In this document: positions 6,909-14,199 of the stretch, one piece after another | Layout of the letters: every line of letters begins with the position of its first letter | Position numbering within the stretch: the first letter of the stretch is position 1 | Assembly (NCBI GenBank): GCA_964195515.1 | Contig: CAXMQO010000049.1 | Span: 1-17,901, forward strand | DNA from: JAHEEL01 sp964195515 | Lineage (GTDB): Bacteria > Actinomycetota > Acidimicrobiia > Spongiisociales > UBA5794 | Reading direction: 5' to 3' | Length of the DNA stretch: 17,901 bases | Position numbers and translations under genes: made by a program | Notes under the pieces: model-generated | What the model saw: the letters and a program-made list of their open reading frames with translations, nothing else | What the model was told of the DNA's origin: nothing | Database searches by the model: none

Positions 6909-7029
6909 CGTACCCAGGGTTTGTGTCCCCGCATGCGGCGCAGACAGCCCACGGAATACGAAGATCACTTCCAGCCGCCCGTTCTCTGGGCCCACAGCCG
7001 CGTATACGGGGACACAAACCCTGGGTACG
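6909..7029. repeat. 121-bp imperfect palindrome with perfect 23-bp terminal arms (REPIN/MITE-like)
   Basis: The arms 6909-6931 and 7007-7029 are exact reverse complements (core GGGTTTGTGTCCCC / GGGGACACAAACCC). About 75 nt separate them. Inner complementary pieces GCGGC (6935-6939) with GCCGC (6997-7001), and GCCCA (6947-6951) with TGGGC (6987-6991), extend the stem, so the whole unit can fold into one long hairpin. It begins 6 bp after the M20 stop and ends 28 bp before the candidate ATPase -10 box. The form (two inverted copies of a short G/C-rich palindromic unit with no ORF) resembles a REPIN or a MITE. It could also act as a bidirectional transcription terminator, although no T-run follows. 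Mobility is inferred; the palindrome itself is directly seen. Confidence 0.75.
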
Positions 7030-7056
7030 CGGCGTGGCTCGGGAGTGGAGTGTGTC

Positions 7057-7062
7057 TATCGT
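7057..7062 (+). promoter_or_regulatory. Candidate -10 box (TATCGT) for the Ca2+ ATPase gene
   Basis: TATCGT fits TAnnnT and lies exactly 6 nt before the GTG at 7069. No Shine-Dalgarno is placed correctly for that start. This arrangement is what a leaderless transcript would show. The evidence is pattern only. Confidence 0.35.
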
Positions 7063-7068
7063 TTGAGC

Positions 7069-9801
7069 GTGAACACCGACACCACCGCAGCGGACGTCGA
7101 TTGGTATCAAGTCTCCGCCGATTCAGCCCTTGAGCGGCTCGGATCGTCGCGAGAGGGCCTCTCCGAATCGGAGGTCCAAGAGCGAATCGCAACCTTCGGA
7201 ACGAACGAACTCGAAGACCGAGGCGGACGGTCGTCGTTCCAGATCTTTCTCTCCCAATTCCGGGATCTCTTCACGGCCATCCTGATCGTCGCCGCCGTCG
7301 TCTCGGCGTTCCTGAAGGACTGGATCGAGGCGGTGGCCATCCTGGCGATCATCGTCCTCAACGCAGCGATGGGCTACGTCCAGGAGAAGAAGGCCGAAGA
7401 GGCGATGGCCGCTCTCAAGCAGATGGCGGTTCCCGAGGCGACGCTCGTACGGTCGGGCGAGACGGTCGTAGCGTCGGCTCGCGAGGTCGTCCCCGGCGAC
7501 ATTCTGATCCTCGAGACCGGCAATATCGTCCCGGCCGACGGTCGCCTTGTCGAGGCGATCAATCTCGAGATCGAGGAGGCACCGCTCACGGGCGAGTCGG
7601 TGCCGGTCGGCAAGGAGGCCAACAAGGTCTACCACAAGGATCTTGCCGTCGCGGACCGCCGGAACCTTGTCTATCGGGGTACCACCGTGACCCGGGGCCG
7701 GGGTGTTGTCGGCGTGACCGACACGGGGATGCAGACCGAACTCGGCCGAATCGCCGAGATGCTCCAGGCCGTTGAGGAGGAACGTACCCCCCTTCAGCGT
7801 CGGCTCGATCACCTGGCCAAGGTACTCGCCATCGTTGCTCTGGTCATCGTTGCGCTGCTCTTCGTGATCGGGATCATGCGCGGAGAGACGGTGGAGGTCA
7901 TGCTGCTCACATCGGTGAGCCTCGCCGTCGCAGCGATTCCGGAAGCGATGCCGGCCGTTGTCACGATCGCCCTGTCGCTCGGGGCACAACGCATGCTGAA
8001 GAGGAAGGCATTGATCCGACGACTCCCTGCCGTCGAGACACTCGGCTCCGTGTCGGTGATCTGCACCGACAAGACCGGGACGCTGACCGAGAACCGCATG
8101 ACCGTGACGGTGCTCGATCTGGCCAACGAGGAGGTGGCCCTCATGGGAGAGGCCAGTGGACCTTTCACGATCACAGAGGCAGGGGCAGACGAGATAGCCC
8201 AAGGGCTGGAAGCCTCCCTCGCCGCCGGTGCCCTCTGCAACGATGCGACCCTCACTGCGAGCGCAGACGGCAACCGGTCGGTCGGTGACCCGACCGAGAC
8301 CGCGCTCGTCCTCGCCGCAGCAGAGTTCAAGATCCCCAAACCGGACCTCGAGAAGCTGTTCCCTCGCATCGACGAGGTCCCGTTCGACTCGACCCGCAAG
8401 AGGATGACCACGATCCATTCGGTACCGGAGGACCTGCCGGAATGGGTCGACGGCATTGCAACCGTCTTCCCCGACGGCACGGTTGCCGCATCCTTCACGA
8501 AGGGTGCTGTCGAGCGGGTCACGGAATGTTCTGCATCGGTGCTCGTCGCCGGACAGATCGAACCGATGTCCGACGAGTGGGAACGTCGTATCACCGAGCG
8601 CTCCGAGGCGCTCGCAGCCACTGGAACCCGGGTGCTGGCGGCCGCTGCACGGGGTTGGGATGCGGTGCCCTCCGGGGACCAGGCAGAACGCGATCTCGTG
8701 TTCATCGGCCTCTTCGGGTTGCAGGATCCACCTCGAGCCGAGGTGTCCGAAGCCGTCGCCACAGCAAAGGCTGCAGGTATCAGCACGGTGATGATCACCG
8801 GCGACCATCCCCTCACCGCGCGACACATTGCCACGCAGGTCGGGATCGGTGGCGACGGCGGCTACCTCATCGGGTCCGAACTCGACCGCATGGACGACGG
8901 CGAACTCGCTGTGGCGGTCCAGCACACATCCGTATTCGCCCGTGTCTCGCCGGAACACAAACTCCGGCTGATCTCTGCCTACCGGGAAGACGGCGAACCG
9001 ACGGCGATGACCGGCGACGGCGTCAACGATGCTCCCGCTCTCAAGCGCGCCGACATCGGTGTTGCGATGGGGATCACGGGCACCGACGTGTCGAAGGAGG
9101 CTGCCGACATGGTGCTCCTCGACGACAACTTCGCCACGATCGTGGCTGCGGTCGAAGAGGGCCGCATCATCTACGACAACATCCGGAAGTTCATCAAGTA
9201 CCTTCTCACCTGCAACGCCTCCGAGCTGGCCGTGATGATCATCGGGCCGTTCCTGGGGATGCCCATCCCGCTCCTCCCCCTCCAGATTCTCTGGATGAAC
9301 CTCGTCACCGACGGCCTCCCCGCCCTCGCCCTCGGCATAGAACCGGCGGAGGATGACGTCATGAGTCGACCGCCACGCTCTGCCAGCGAGACAATCTTCG
9401 GTGGCGGCGTGGCTCAGTACATCGTCATGTTCGGATCGCTCATGGCTGCCCTGTCCCTCCTCGTCGGATGGTGGGCCTGGCAGGCAGACGATCCTGCGTG
9501 GCAGACGATGCTGTTCACGACGCTCATCTTCGGTCAGCTCGCACTCGCACTCGAAATTCGAGCGGAGAAGCGCTCCTTGTTCTCGGTCGGGTTCTTCACG
9601 AATCGGGCGATGCTGTTCTCCGTCATCCTTGGGGTCGCAGCCCACTTCGCCCTCATCTATGTGCCGTTCCTCCAGAACGTCTTTGGCACCGTGGCTCTCG
9701 GAACGAAGGATCTACTGATCTCACTTGCCGCAGCGATGGCGATCCTGGTGGCGGCGGAAGCGTGGAAGTGGTGGACCAGGCGGGGAGCCGGAAGTCGGTA
9801 G
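7069..9801 (+). CDS. Cation-translocating P-type ATPase, P2A (Ca2+) type
   Basis: This 910-aa membrane pump uses ATP to export cations, most likely Ca2+. Numbered from the GTG at 7069, it shows TGES (174-177, actuator domain) and the phosphorylated D334 in CTDKTGTLT. It also has KGAVERV in the nucleotide domain, MITGDHPLTA, and TGDGVNDAP (648-656). Residues that bind Ca2+ in SERCA are all present: E292 in PEAMP (M4), N716 and E719 in NASE (M5), N744 and D748 in LWMNLVTDG (M6), and a Glu in the M8 segment LALEIRAEKRS. Both Ca2+ sites therefore look intact, unlike SPCA-type pumps that keep one. The N-terminal region matches the P2 cation-ATPase domain (WYQVSADSALERLGS). An alternative GTG at 7045 would add eight residues; 7069 is preferred because a TAnnnT box precedes it. 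The serB-like gene starts about 20 bp downstream on the same strand, so co-transcription is likely. Function is strongly supported; ion specificity is inferred. Confidence 0.93.
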   Translation: MNTDTTAADVDWYQVSADSALERLGSSREGLSESEVQERIATFGTNELEDRGGRSSFQIFLSQFRDLFTAILIVAAVVSAFLKDWIEAVAILAIIVLNAAMGYVQEKKAEEAMAALKQMAVPEATLVRSGETVVASAREVVPGDILILETGNIVPADGRLVEAINLEIEEAPLTGESVPVGKEANKVYHKDLAVADRRNLVYRGTTVTRGRGVVGVTDTGMQTELGRIAEMLQAVEEERTPLQRRLDHLAKVLAIVALVIVALLFVIGIMRGETVEVMLLTSVSLAVAAIPEAMPAVVTIALSLGAQRMLKRKALIRRLPAVETLGSVSVICTDKTGTLTENRMTVTVLDLANEEVALMGEASGPFTITEAGADEIAQGLEASLAAGALCNDATLTASADGNRSVGDPTETALVLAAAEFKIPKPDLEKLFPRIDEVPFDSTRKRMTTIHSVPEDLPEWVDGIATVFPDGTVAASFTKGAVERVTECSASVLVAGQIEPMSDEWERRITERSEALAATGTRVLAAAARGWDAVPSGDQAERDLVFIGLFGLQDPPRAEVSEAVATAKAAGISTVMITGDHPLTARHIATQVGIGGDGGYLIGSELDRMDDGELAVAVQHTSVFARVSPEHKLRLISAYREDGEPTAMTGDGVNDAPALKRADIGVAMGITGTDVSKEAADMVLLDDNFATIVAAVEEGRIIYDNIRKFIKYLLTCNASELAVMIIGPFLGMPIPLLPLQILWMNLVTDGLPALALGIEPAEDDVMSRPPRSASETIFGGGVAQYIVMFGSLMAALSLLVGWWAWQADDPAWQTMLFTTLIFGQLALALEIRAEKRSLFSVGFFTNRAMLFSVILGVAAHFALIYVPFLQNVFGTVALGTKDLLISLAAAMAILVAAEAWKWWTRRGAGSR

Positions 9802-9821
9802 TGTGCCGAGGCGAGCAACGA

Positions 9822-10604
9822 GTGACCAAGAATCAGATGACAAACACCGCGAGGACACCACGACTGATACGGGGCTTCGACTTCGTCTTCTTCGACTGTG
9901 ACAGCACACTCAGCACGATCGAAGGCATCGACGAGCTCGCCCGGTTCAAGGGACAGTTCGAGTTCGTCAGCACACTGACGAACTCAGCCATGGCCGGCGA
10001 GGTTTCCCTCGAGGCGGTGTACGGTCGCCGTCTCGAGATGCTGGCACCGACCCCTGAGGAGGTCGCCACACTCGCAACGCTATACCGGTTGAACGTCGTC
10101 GCCGACGCCCGTGATGTGATCGGTGCGCTTCAACACGCCGGCAAGGAGGTCTTCATCATCTCGGGTGGTCTCAGCGGTGCGGTTCGTCCGTTCGGGACCT
10201 GGCTTGGAGTGCCGGTCGATCACATCCGTGCGGTCGACATCGCACTCACTGGACCTGAGCCCGCGCTGCTGGCCACATCTGGCGGCAAACGAGTCGTCGT
10301 AAAAGAGATGCTCGGTGACCGCCGCGGACGATCGATGCTGGTCGGTGACGGAGCAAGCGACCTGGCGGCGCGAGAAGTCGTCGACCTGTTCGTCGGATTC
10401 ACCGGCGTGGTCGAACATCCCCGGGTCGTGGCCGCGGCAGACGCGCTCATTATCGGTGACTCGCTCGCCCCGGTGCTCGGCCTCGCCCTGACCGAGTCCG
10501 AAGAGAAGGCTCTCTCGGCTACCGTCTTCGGACGGGTTGTCGAGGAGAGCCGGATGAGAATCGAGGCCGGCGAAGTCACCGTCCGGAGAGGCGAGATGCC
10601 GTGA
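9822..10604 (+). CDS. serB: Phosphoserine phosphatase-like HAD family hydrolase
   Basis: This HAD-superfamily phosphatase most likely dephosphorylates O-phospho-L-serine, the last step of serine synthesis. In the 260-aa product, motif I is FFDCDSTLS (nucleophile D25, acid D27) and motif II is IISGG. The motif III Lys lies in the GKRVVVKEML region, and motif IV is VGDGASD (D176, D180). The segment following motif IV (DLFVGFTGVVEHPRV) resembles the eukaryotic/PSP-eu form, and there is no N-terminal ACT domain as in mycobacterial SerB2. The GTG at 9822 is taken as start; an ATG at 9837 would give 255 aa, and neither has a strong Shine-Dalgarno. It lies 20 bp after the Ca2+ ATPase gene, and its stop overlaps the serA GTG (GTGA, 10601-10604). 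That coupling to serA strongly supports the serine-pathway assignment over other HAD functions. Confidence 0.85.
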   Translation: MTKNQMTNTARTPRLIRGFDFVFFDCDSTLSTIEGIDELARFKGQFEFVSTLTNSAMAGEVSLEAVYGRRLEMLAPTPEEVATLATLYRLNVVADARDVIGALQHAGKEVFIISGGLSGAVRPFGTWLGVPVDHIRAVDIALTGPEPALLATSGGKRVVVKEMLGDRRGRSMLVGDGASDLAAREVVDLFVGFTGVVEHPRVVAAADALIIGDSLAPVLGLALTESEEKALSATVFGRVVEESRMRIEAGEVTVRRGEMP

Positions 10605-12190
10605 CCTTCCGAGTATTGGTCACCGATGATCTATCTGCCGAAGCCGTCGAGCTTCTCGAGGCCCACCCAGATGTCGAATTCGATGTTGTCAAGGGCCTGA
10701 CTCCTGGTGGCTTGGTGGAACGGATCCCAGGCTACGACGGTCTGATCATCCGCAGCAGCGTCCACGCGTCGGCCGACGTCATCGCAGCCGGAGACCGGCT
10801 TCGGGTCATAGGACGGGCGGGGGTCGGCGTCGACAACGTCGATCTGAAGGCGGCCATGGAGCAAGGCGTGATCGTCATGAACACACCTGGAGCGAACACC
10901 GTCGCCACCGCTGAGCACACGATGGCTCTCCTGTTGGCACTATCGCGGAACCTACCACAGTCGGTCGCGAGTCTCCGGAGCGGCAAGTGGGAACGGAGCC
11001 GGTTCAAGGGCATCGAGCTGCGATCGAAGACCATTGGTATCGTCGGCCTGGGTCGGATCGGTCGTCGCGTCGCCCGCCGCTGTCACGGATTCGGCATGGA
11101 AGTGATCTGCTATGACCCCTACCTGAGCGATGACCACGCCCAATCGATGAAGGTCACCCGGGTGTCGCTCGACGAACTACTGGAACGCTCAGATTTCATC
11201 ACTCTCCACGCTGCACTCACTCCCGATACGCGCGGTCTCGTCGGCAGGGAGGCCCTGGCCAGGACAAAGCCGGGAGTAAGGATCATCAACACGGCACGAG
11301 GGGAGCTCATCGACGAGCAAGCTCTCATCGATGCACTGCAGAGCGGAAATGTTGGCGGCGCTGCACTCGATGTTCTCAGCCAGGAACCGCCCGACCCTGC
11401 CAACCCTCTGCTCCACATGGACAATGTGGTGGTGACCCCGCACCTCGCAGCCAGTACTGACGAGGCACAGCGAGAGGTCGGCATCCAGATCGTCGGCCAG
11501 GTCATCGACGCCCTGGCGGGCATTGACTACCGCAACGCCGTGAACATGCCAGTCATCGACGGGCGTGTTCTGAGGGAACTACGCCCCTATCTCGACATGG
11601 CCGAACGGCTTGGCAGCCTGCAGACACAACTCGCGGAGGACGCGATCACCAAAGTCGAGATCGCGATCAAGGGAGACCTCATCGACGAGCACATCGAGTC
11701 GATCTCGGTCGCAATCTTGAAGGGGCTACTGGAACCCGTCGTGACGCAGACCGTGAACTACGTCAATGCCCCGCACGTCGCAACAGAGCGGGGAATCGGC
11801 GTATCCCGCATGAGCGGGCTCCACACCGTCGACTACCCCAACATCATCTCCTGCCGGGTCGAGTGGAACGGTGGCCGACGCACGATCGCCACCACGCTGT
11901 TCAGCCACAACGAACCGCGGATCGTCGAAGTCGATGGCTACCGGGTTGATGTCATCCCCGAAGGGACGATCCTCGTCGCCGTGAGTCACGACGAACCGGG
12001 GTTCATCGGGACCGTCGGGACGATGCTCGGGAGTCTCCAGATCAACATCGCAACGTGGAGAACGGGCCGCTCCGCTCCGGGGGGTCGGGCGCTGTCGTTT
12101 ATCAGCGTCGATGCCGACGTTCCCGACGAAGCGATGCAGGCACTCGCGGCCACCGACCCGATCGAGAGCATCACCAGGGTCCACCTCTGA
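10601..12190 (+). CDS. serA: D-3-phosphoglycerate dehydrogenase
   Basis: SerA oxidises 3-phosphoglycerate to 3-phosphohydroxypyruvate with NAD+, the committed step of serine biosynthesis. The 529-aa protein has the long (type I) architecture seen in Mycobacterium tuberculosis. A substrate/NAD catalytic core spans residues 1 to about 315, with the Rossmann motif GLGRIG at 149-154, catalytic-region R233 in NTARGEL, and catalytic H281 in TPHLAAST. An intervening (ASB) domain follows at about 320-450. A C-terminal ACT domain runs from about 455 to 529 (ILVAVSHDEPGFIGTVGTML), the usual site of serine feedback inhibition. The GTG start at 10601 overlaps the stop of the serB-like gene (GTGA), so translation is coupled. 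It is convergent with serC, only 7 bp apart. Very secure identification. Confidence 0.97.
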   Translation: MTFRVLVTDDLSAEAVELLEAHPDVEFDVVKGLTPGGLVERIPGYDGLIIRSSVHASADVIAAGDRLRVIGRAGVGVDNVDLKAAMEQGVIVMNTPGANTVATAEHTMALLLALSRNLPQSVASLRSGKWERSRFKGIELRSKTIGIVGLGRIGRRVARRCHGFGMEVICYDPYLSDDHAQSMKVTRVSLDELLERSDFITLHAALTPDTRGLVGREALARTKPGVRIINTARGELIDEQALIDALQSGNVGGAALDVLSQEPPDPANPLLHMDNVVVTPHLAASTDEAQREVGIQIVGQVIDALAGIDYRNAVNMPVIDGRVLRELRPYLDMAERLGSLQTQLAEDAITKVEIAIKGDLIDEHIESISVAILKGLLEPVVTQTVNYVNAPHVATERGIGVSRMSGLHTVDYPNIISCRVEWNGGRRTIATTLFSHNEPRIVEVDGYRVDVIPEGTILVAVSHDEPGFIGTVGTMLGSLQINIATWRTGRSAPGGRALSFISVDADVPDEAMQALAATDPIESITRVHL

Positions 12191-12197
12191 TTCGTTC

Positions 12198-13277
12198 TCA
12201 ACCCGCGTTGCGCTGGAAATCCGCCATGAACTCGCACAGGGCCTCGACACCGGCTTGGGGCATTGCGTTGTAGACCGAAGCCCGGCAGCCGCCGACACTG
12301 CGATGACCCTTGAGTCCCGGCATTCCGTTGGCTGCGGCCTCCGCGACGAAGTGCGGCTCAAGGGCATGATCCGCGATCCGGAACACGACGTTCATCTTGG
12401 ACCGACTCGCCGGTTCGACCGGACTGACGTAGAAACCGCCGCTCTCGTCGATGATCTGGTAGACCAGATCGGATCGGATCCTCGCAGCCTCCTCCATCGC
12501 CGGCAGCCCACCTTGGTCCCGTATCCAACGGAGCACCTTCTCCATCACGTAGATGGGAAAGACAGGCGGGGTGTTGTGCATCGAGTCACTCCTCGCATGC
12601 ACGTCATATCGGAAGTAGGCGGCAAGGTCGTGCCGCGTGCGTTCGAGGATGCTGCGACGGATGAACACGAGGGCCACTCCGGCTGGAGCGAGGTTCTTCT
12701 GCACACCTCCGTAGACGACGTCGAAGCGATCCCAGGGGATTGGCCTGCTCATGAGGTCCGATGACATGTCGGCAACGAGTGGTACTGGCACATCGGGCCA
12801 TTTGTTGAACTGCACTCCCCCGATCGTCTCGTTGCTGGTTACGTGGAGGTACCGGGTGTTCTCCCGGATCGTCAACTCTCCCGAATCCGGGACACGGGCA
12901 TATCCGATGTCGCGACCGCTCCACGCCGCGTACACGTCGCCATGGTGTGAACCATCATCGAGCGCCTTGGACGCCCAGGCACCGGTATCGACGTACGCGC
13001 CTTTGAAGCCGTCGGTCAGCAGGTTCATGGCCAGCATACCAAACTGCATCGTCGCTCCACCCTGGATGAAGACAACGTCGAAAGCCTCAGGGACATGAAA
13101 GAGCTCTCGGAGGAGATCGACGGCACCCCGGTGAACCGACCCGTACGAGGCCGACCGGTGGCTCATCTCTACGATCGACATGCCGTGCCCGCGGTAGTCG
13201 ACGAACTCGGCCTGAACCTCCTCAAGAACCGCAAGAGGCAGGATCGACGGTCCGGCGCCGAAATTGAAGAGCCTCAT
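12198..13277 (-). CDS. serC: Phosphoserine aminotransferase
   Basis: SerC transaminates 3-phosphohydroxypyruvate with glutamate to O-phosphoserine, a PLP enzyme of aminotransferase class V. The 359-aa protein opens with FNFGAGPS, has SHRSASYG (39-46) for phosphate binding, and FIQGGATMQF near residue 70-79. TSNETIGGVQF (147-157) and VADMSSD lead up to GGVQKNLAPAG, where K194 is the PLP Schiff-base lysine; NTPP (235-238) follows. The length is normal. It faces serA tail-to-tail with a 7-bp gap and so is transcribed separately from serBA. The ATG at 13277 has no Shine-Dalgarno, but a TACCGT box lies 6 nt before it, overlapping a short 7-bp repeat, so the message may be leaderless. Together with the neighbouring serB-like and serA genes, the complete phosphorylated serine pathway is present. 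Confidence 0.97.
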   Translation of the reverse strand: MRLFNFGAGPSILPLAVLEEVQAEFVDYRGHGMSIVEMSHRSASYGSVHRGAVDLLRELFHVPEAFDVVFIQGGATMQFGMLAMNLLTDGFKGAYVDTGAWASKALDDGSHHGDVYAAWSGRDIGYARVPDSGELTIRENTRYLHVTSNETIGGVQFNKWPDVPVPLVADMSSDLMSRPIPWDRFDVVYGGVQKNLAPAGVALVFIRRSILERTRHDLAAYFRYDVHARSDSMHNTPPVFPIYVMEKVLRWIRDQGGLPAMEEAARIRSDLVYQIIDESGGFYVSPVEPASRSKMNVVFRIADHALEPHFVAEAAANGMPGLKGHRSVGGCRASVYNAMPQAGVEALCEFMADFQRNAG

Positions 13278-13283
13278 CAGCGG

Positions 13284-13289
13284 ACGGTA
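13284..13289 (-). promoter_or_regulatory. Candidate -10 box (TACCGT) for serC
   Basis: On the minus strand, TACCGT (TAnnnT) lies 6 nt before the serC ATG at 13277. No Shine-Dalgarno is present, so a leaderless transcript is suggested. It falls inside a GC-rich 7-bp repeat, which weakens the match. Confidence 0.25.
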
Positions 13290-13304
13290 GCCGGTAGCCG
13301 GTCA
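13285..13304. repeat. 7-bp tandem repeat, CGGTAGC x2 plus partial
   Basis: Two exact copies of CGGTAGC are followed by CGGTCAG, directly upstream of serC. A more degenerate run of related 7-mers (TACCGAA, TACCGAC, AACCGAC) lies at 13355-13375 in the same 142-bp gap. The two runs share a TACCG core when read on opposite strands. The repeats are short, and function is unknown. Confidence 0.5.
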
Positions 13305-13394
13305 GGAACTCCGGCACTGTCTCCACAAAGATGTGACGGGCGCGAGCAGCGCAGTACCGAATACCGACAACCGACGATCGATGTCGTCGGATGT

Positions 13395-13411
13395 TCTGAG
13401 CGCAGCTCAGA
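13395..13411 (-). terminator. Hairpin just downstream of the amino-acid transporter operon
   Basis: TCTGAGC and GCTCAGA (7-bp perfect stem, 3-nt loop) lie 9 bp after the stop of the transporter ATPase gene on the minus strand. No T-run follows, so it would be an atypical intrinsic terminator or a 3'-end stabilising hairpin of the aap-type operon. Confidence 0.4.
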
Positions 13412-13419
13412 CGATCCGA

Positions 13420-14199
13420 TCAGAGAATCTGGCTCAGGAAGAGTTTCGTCCGATCCTCCGTGGGATCGTCGAAGAAGTGTTCCGGCGTACCAACTTCGAC
13501 AATCTCGCCGTCTGCCATGAAGACGACCCGGTTGGCCACCTCCCTGGCGAAGCCCATCTCATGGGTCACCACGATCATGGTCATGCCGGACTCGGCCAAC
13601 TCTTGCATCGTGTCCAGCACTTCCTTGATCATCTCCGGGTCCAACGCAGATGTCGGTTCGTCGAAGAGCATCACCTTTGGATTCATGGCCAGAGAGCGGG
13701 CGATGGCCACGCGCTGTTGCTGTCCACCGGAGAGTTGACCCGGGTACTTGTTCGCCTGTTCGGGAATCTGGACCTTGACCAGGAGTTCCTTGCCCAACTC
13801 CTCGGCTTGCCCCTTGGGGAGATTCAGAACCTGCCTCGGACCGAGCGTGATGTTGTCGATCACACTGAGATGCGGGAAGAGGTTGAACTGTTGGAACACC
13901 ATCCCGGTCTCTTTGCGGATCTCCTGGATGTTCTTGATGTCATCCGACAACTCGATGCCGCCGACGACAATGCGGCCGCTGTCGTGCACTTCGAGGCGGT
14001 TGATGCAACGGATCATGGTCGACTTGCCGGAGCCTGACGGTCCGATCACCACGACAACTTCCTGCTTGCCGACTCGTATGTTGATGTTCTTCAAAGCTTG
14101 GAAGTCGCCGAAGAACTTGTCCACACCGGACAACTCGATCATGGTTTCATCGGTACCGGCCATCTGTGTCGCATCGGAGAAGACCTTCGGATCCGTCAT
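13420..14199 (-). CDS. aapP: General L-amino acid ABC transporter, ATP-binding protein (AapP/GlnQ family)
   Basis: This is the ATPase subunit of a polar amino-acid importer, on the inner face of the membrane. In the 259-aa protein the Walker A is GPSGSGKS (53-60) and the Q-loop is in VFQQFNLFPH (101-110). The ABC signature is LSGGQQQR (156-163), Walker B is VMLFDEPTSALD (176-187), and the H-loop His is at 213 in VVTHEMGFAREVA. These are the characteristic sequences of the GlnQ/HisP/AapP group. About 20 residues precede the conserved IELSGVDKFFG start, so initiation at Met20 is possible. The ATG at 14199 overlaps the stop of the upstream permease gene by 4 bp (ATGA), supporting the longer form and translational coupling. 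It is the last gene of a four-gene binding protein-permease-permease-ATPase operon. Confidence 0.95.
   Translation of the reverse strand: MTDPKVFSDATQMAGTDETMIELSGVDKFFGDFQALKNINIRVGKQEVVVVIGPSGSGKSTMIRCINRLEVHDSGRIVVGGIELSDDIKNIQEIRKETGMVFQQFNLFPHLSVIDNITLGPRQVLNLPKGQAEELGKELLVKVQIPEQANKYPGQLSGGQQQRVAIARSLAMNPKVMLFDEPTSALDPEMIKEVLDTMQELAESGMTMIVVTHEMGFAREVANRVVFMADGEIVEVGTPEHFFDDPTEDRTKLFLSQIL

Noticed and set aside
6063..6995. 310-codon open frame antisense to the M20 gene
   Set aside because: The plus-strand M20 gene is intact with all metal ligands, and the antisense product is Arg/His/Val-rich with no recognisable domain.
7123..9645. 840-codon open frame on the minus strand
   Set aside because: It lies wholly antisense to the Ca2+ ATPase gene, which has every family motif. 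The antisense translation is low-complexity and rich in Asp, Arg, Gly and His, as expected from a GC-rich shadow frame.
7069..9801. ATPase as a heavy-metal (P1B), K+ (Kdp) or plant-type H+ pump
   Set aside because: There is no N-terminal metal-binding CxxC domain and no CPC motif in M4. The full set of SERCA-like Ca2+ ligands (E292, N716, E719, N744, D748) points to P2A.
9468..9821. Upstream extension of the serB-like frame
   Set aside because: It overlaps the 3' part of the ATPase gene and has no similarity to HAD proteins; the family sequence begins only after position 9822.
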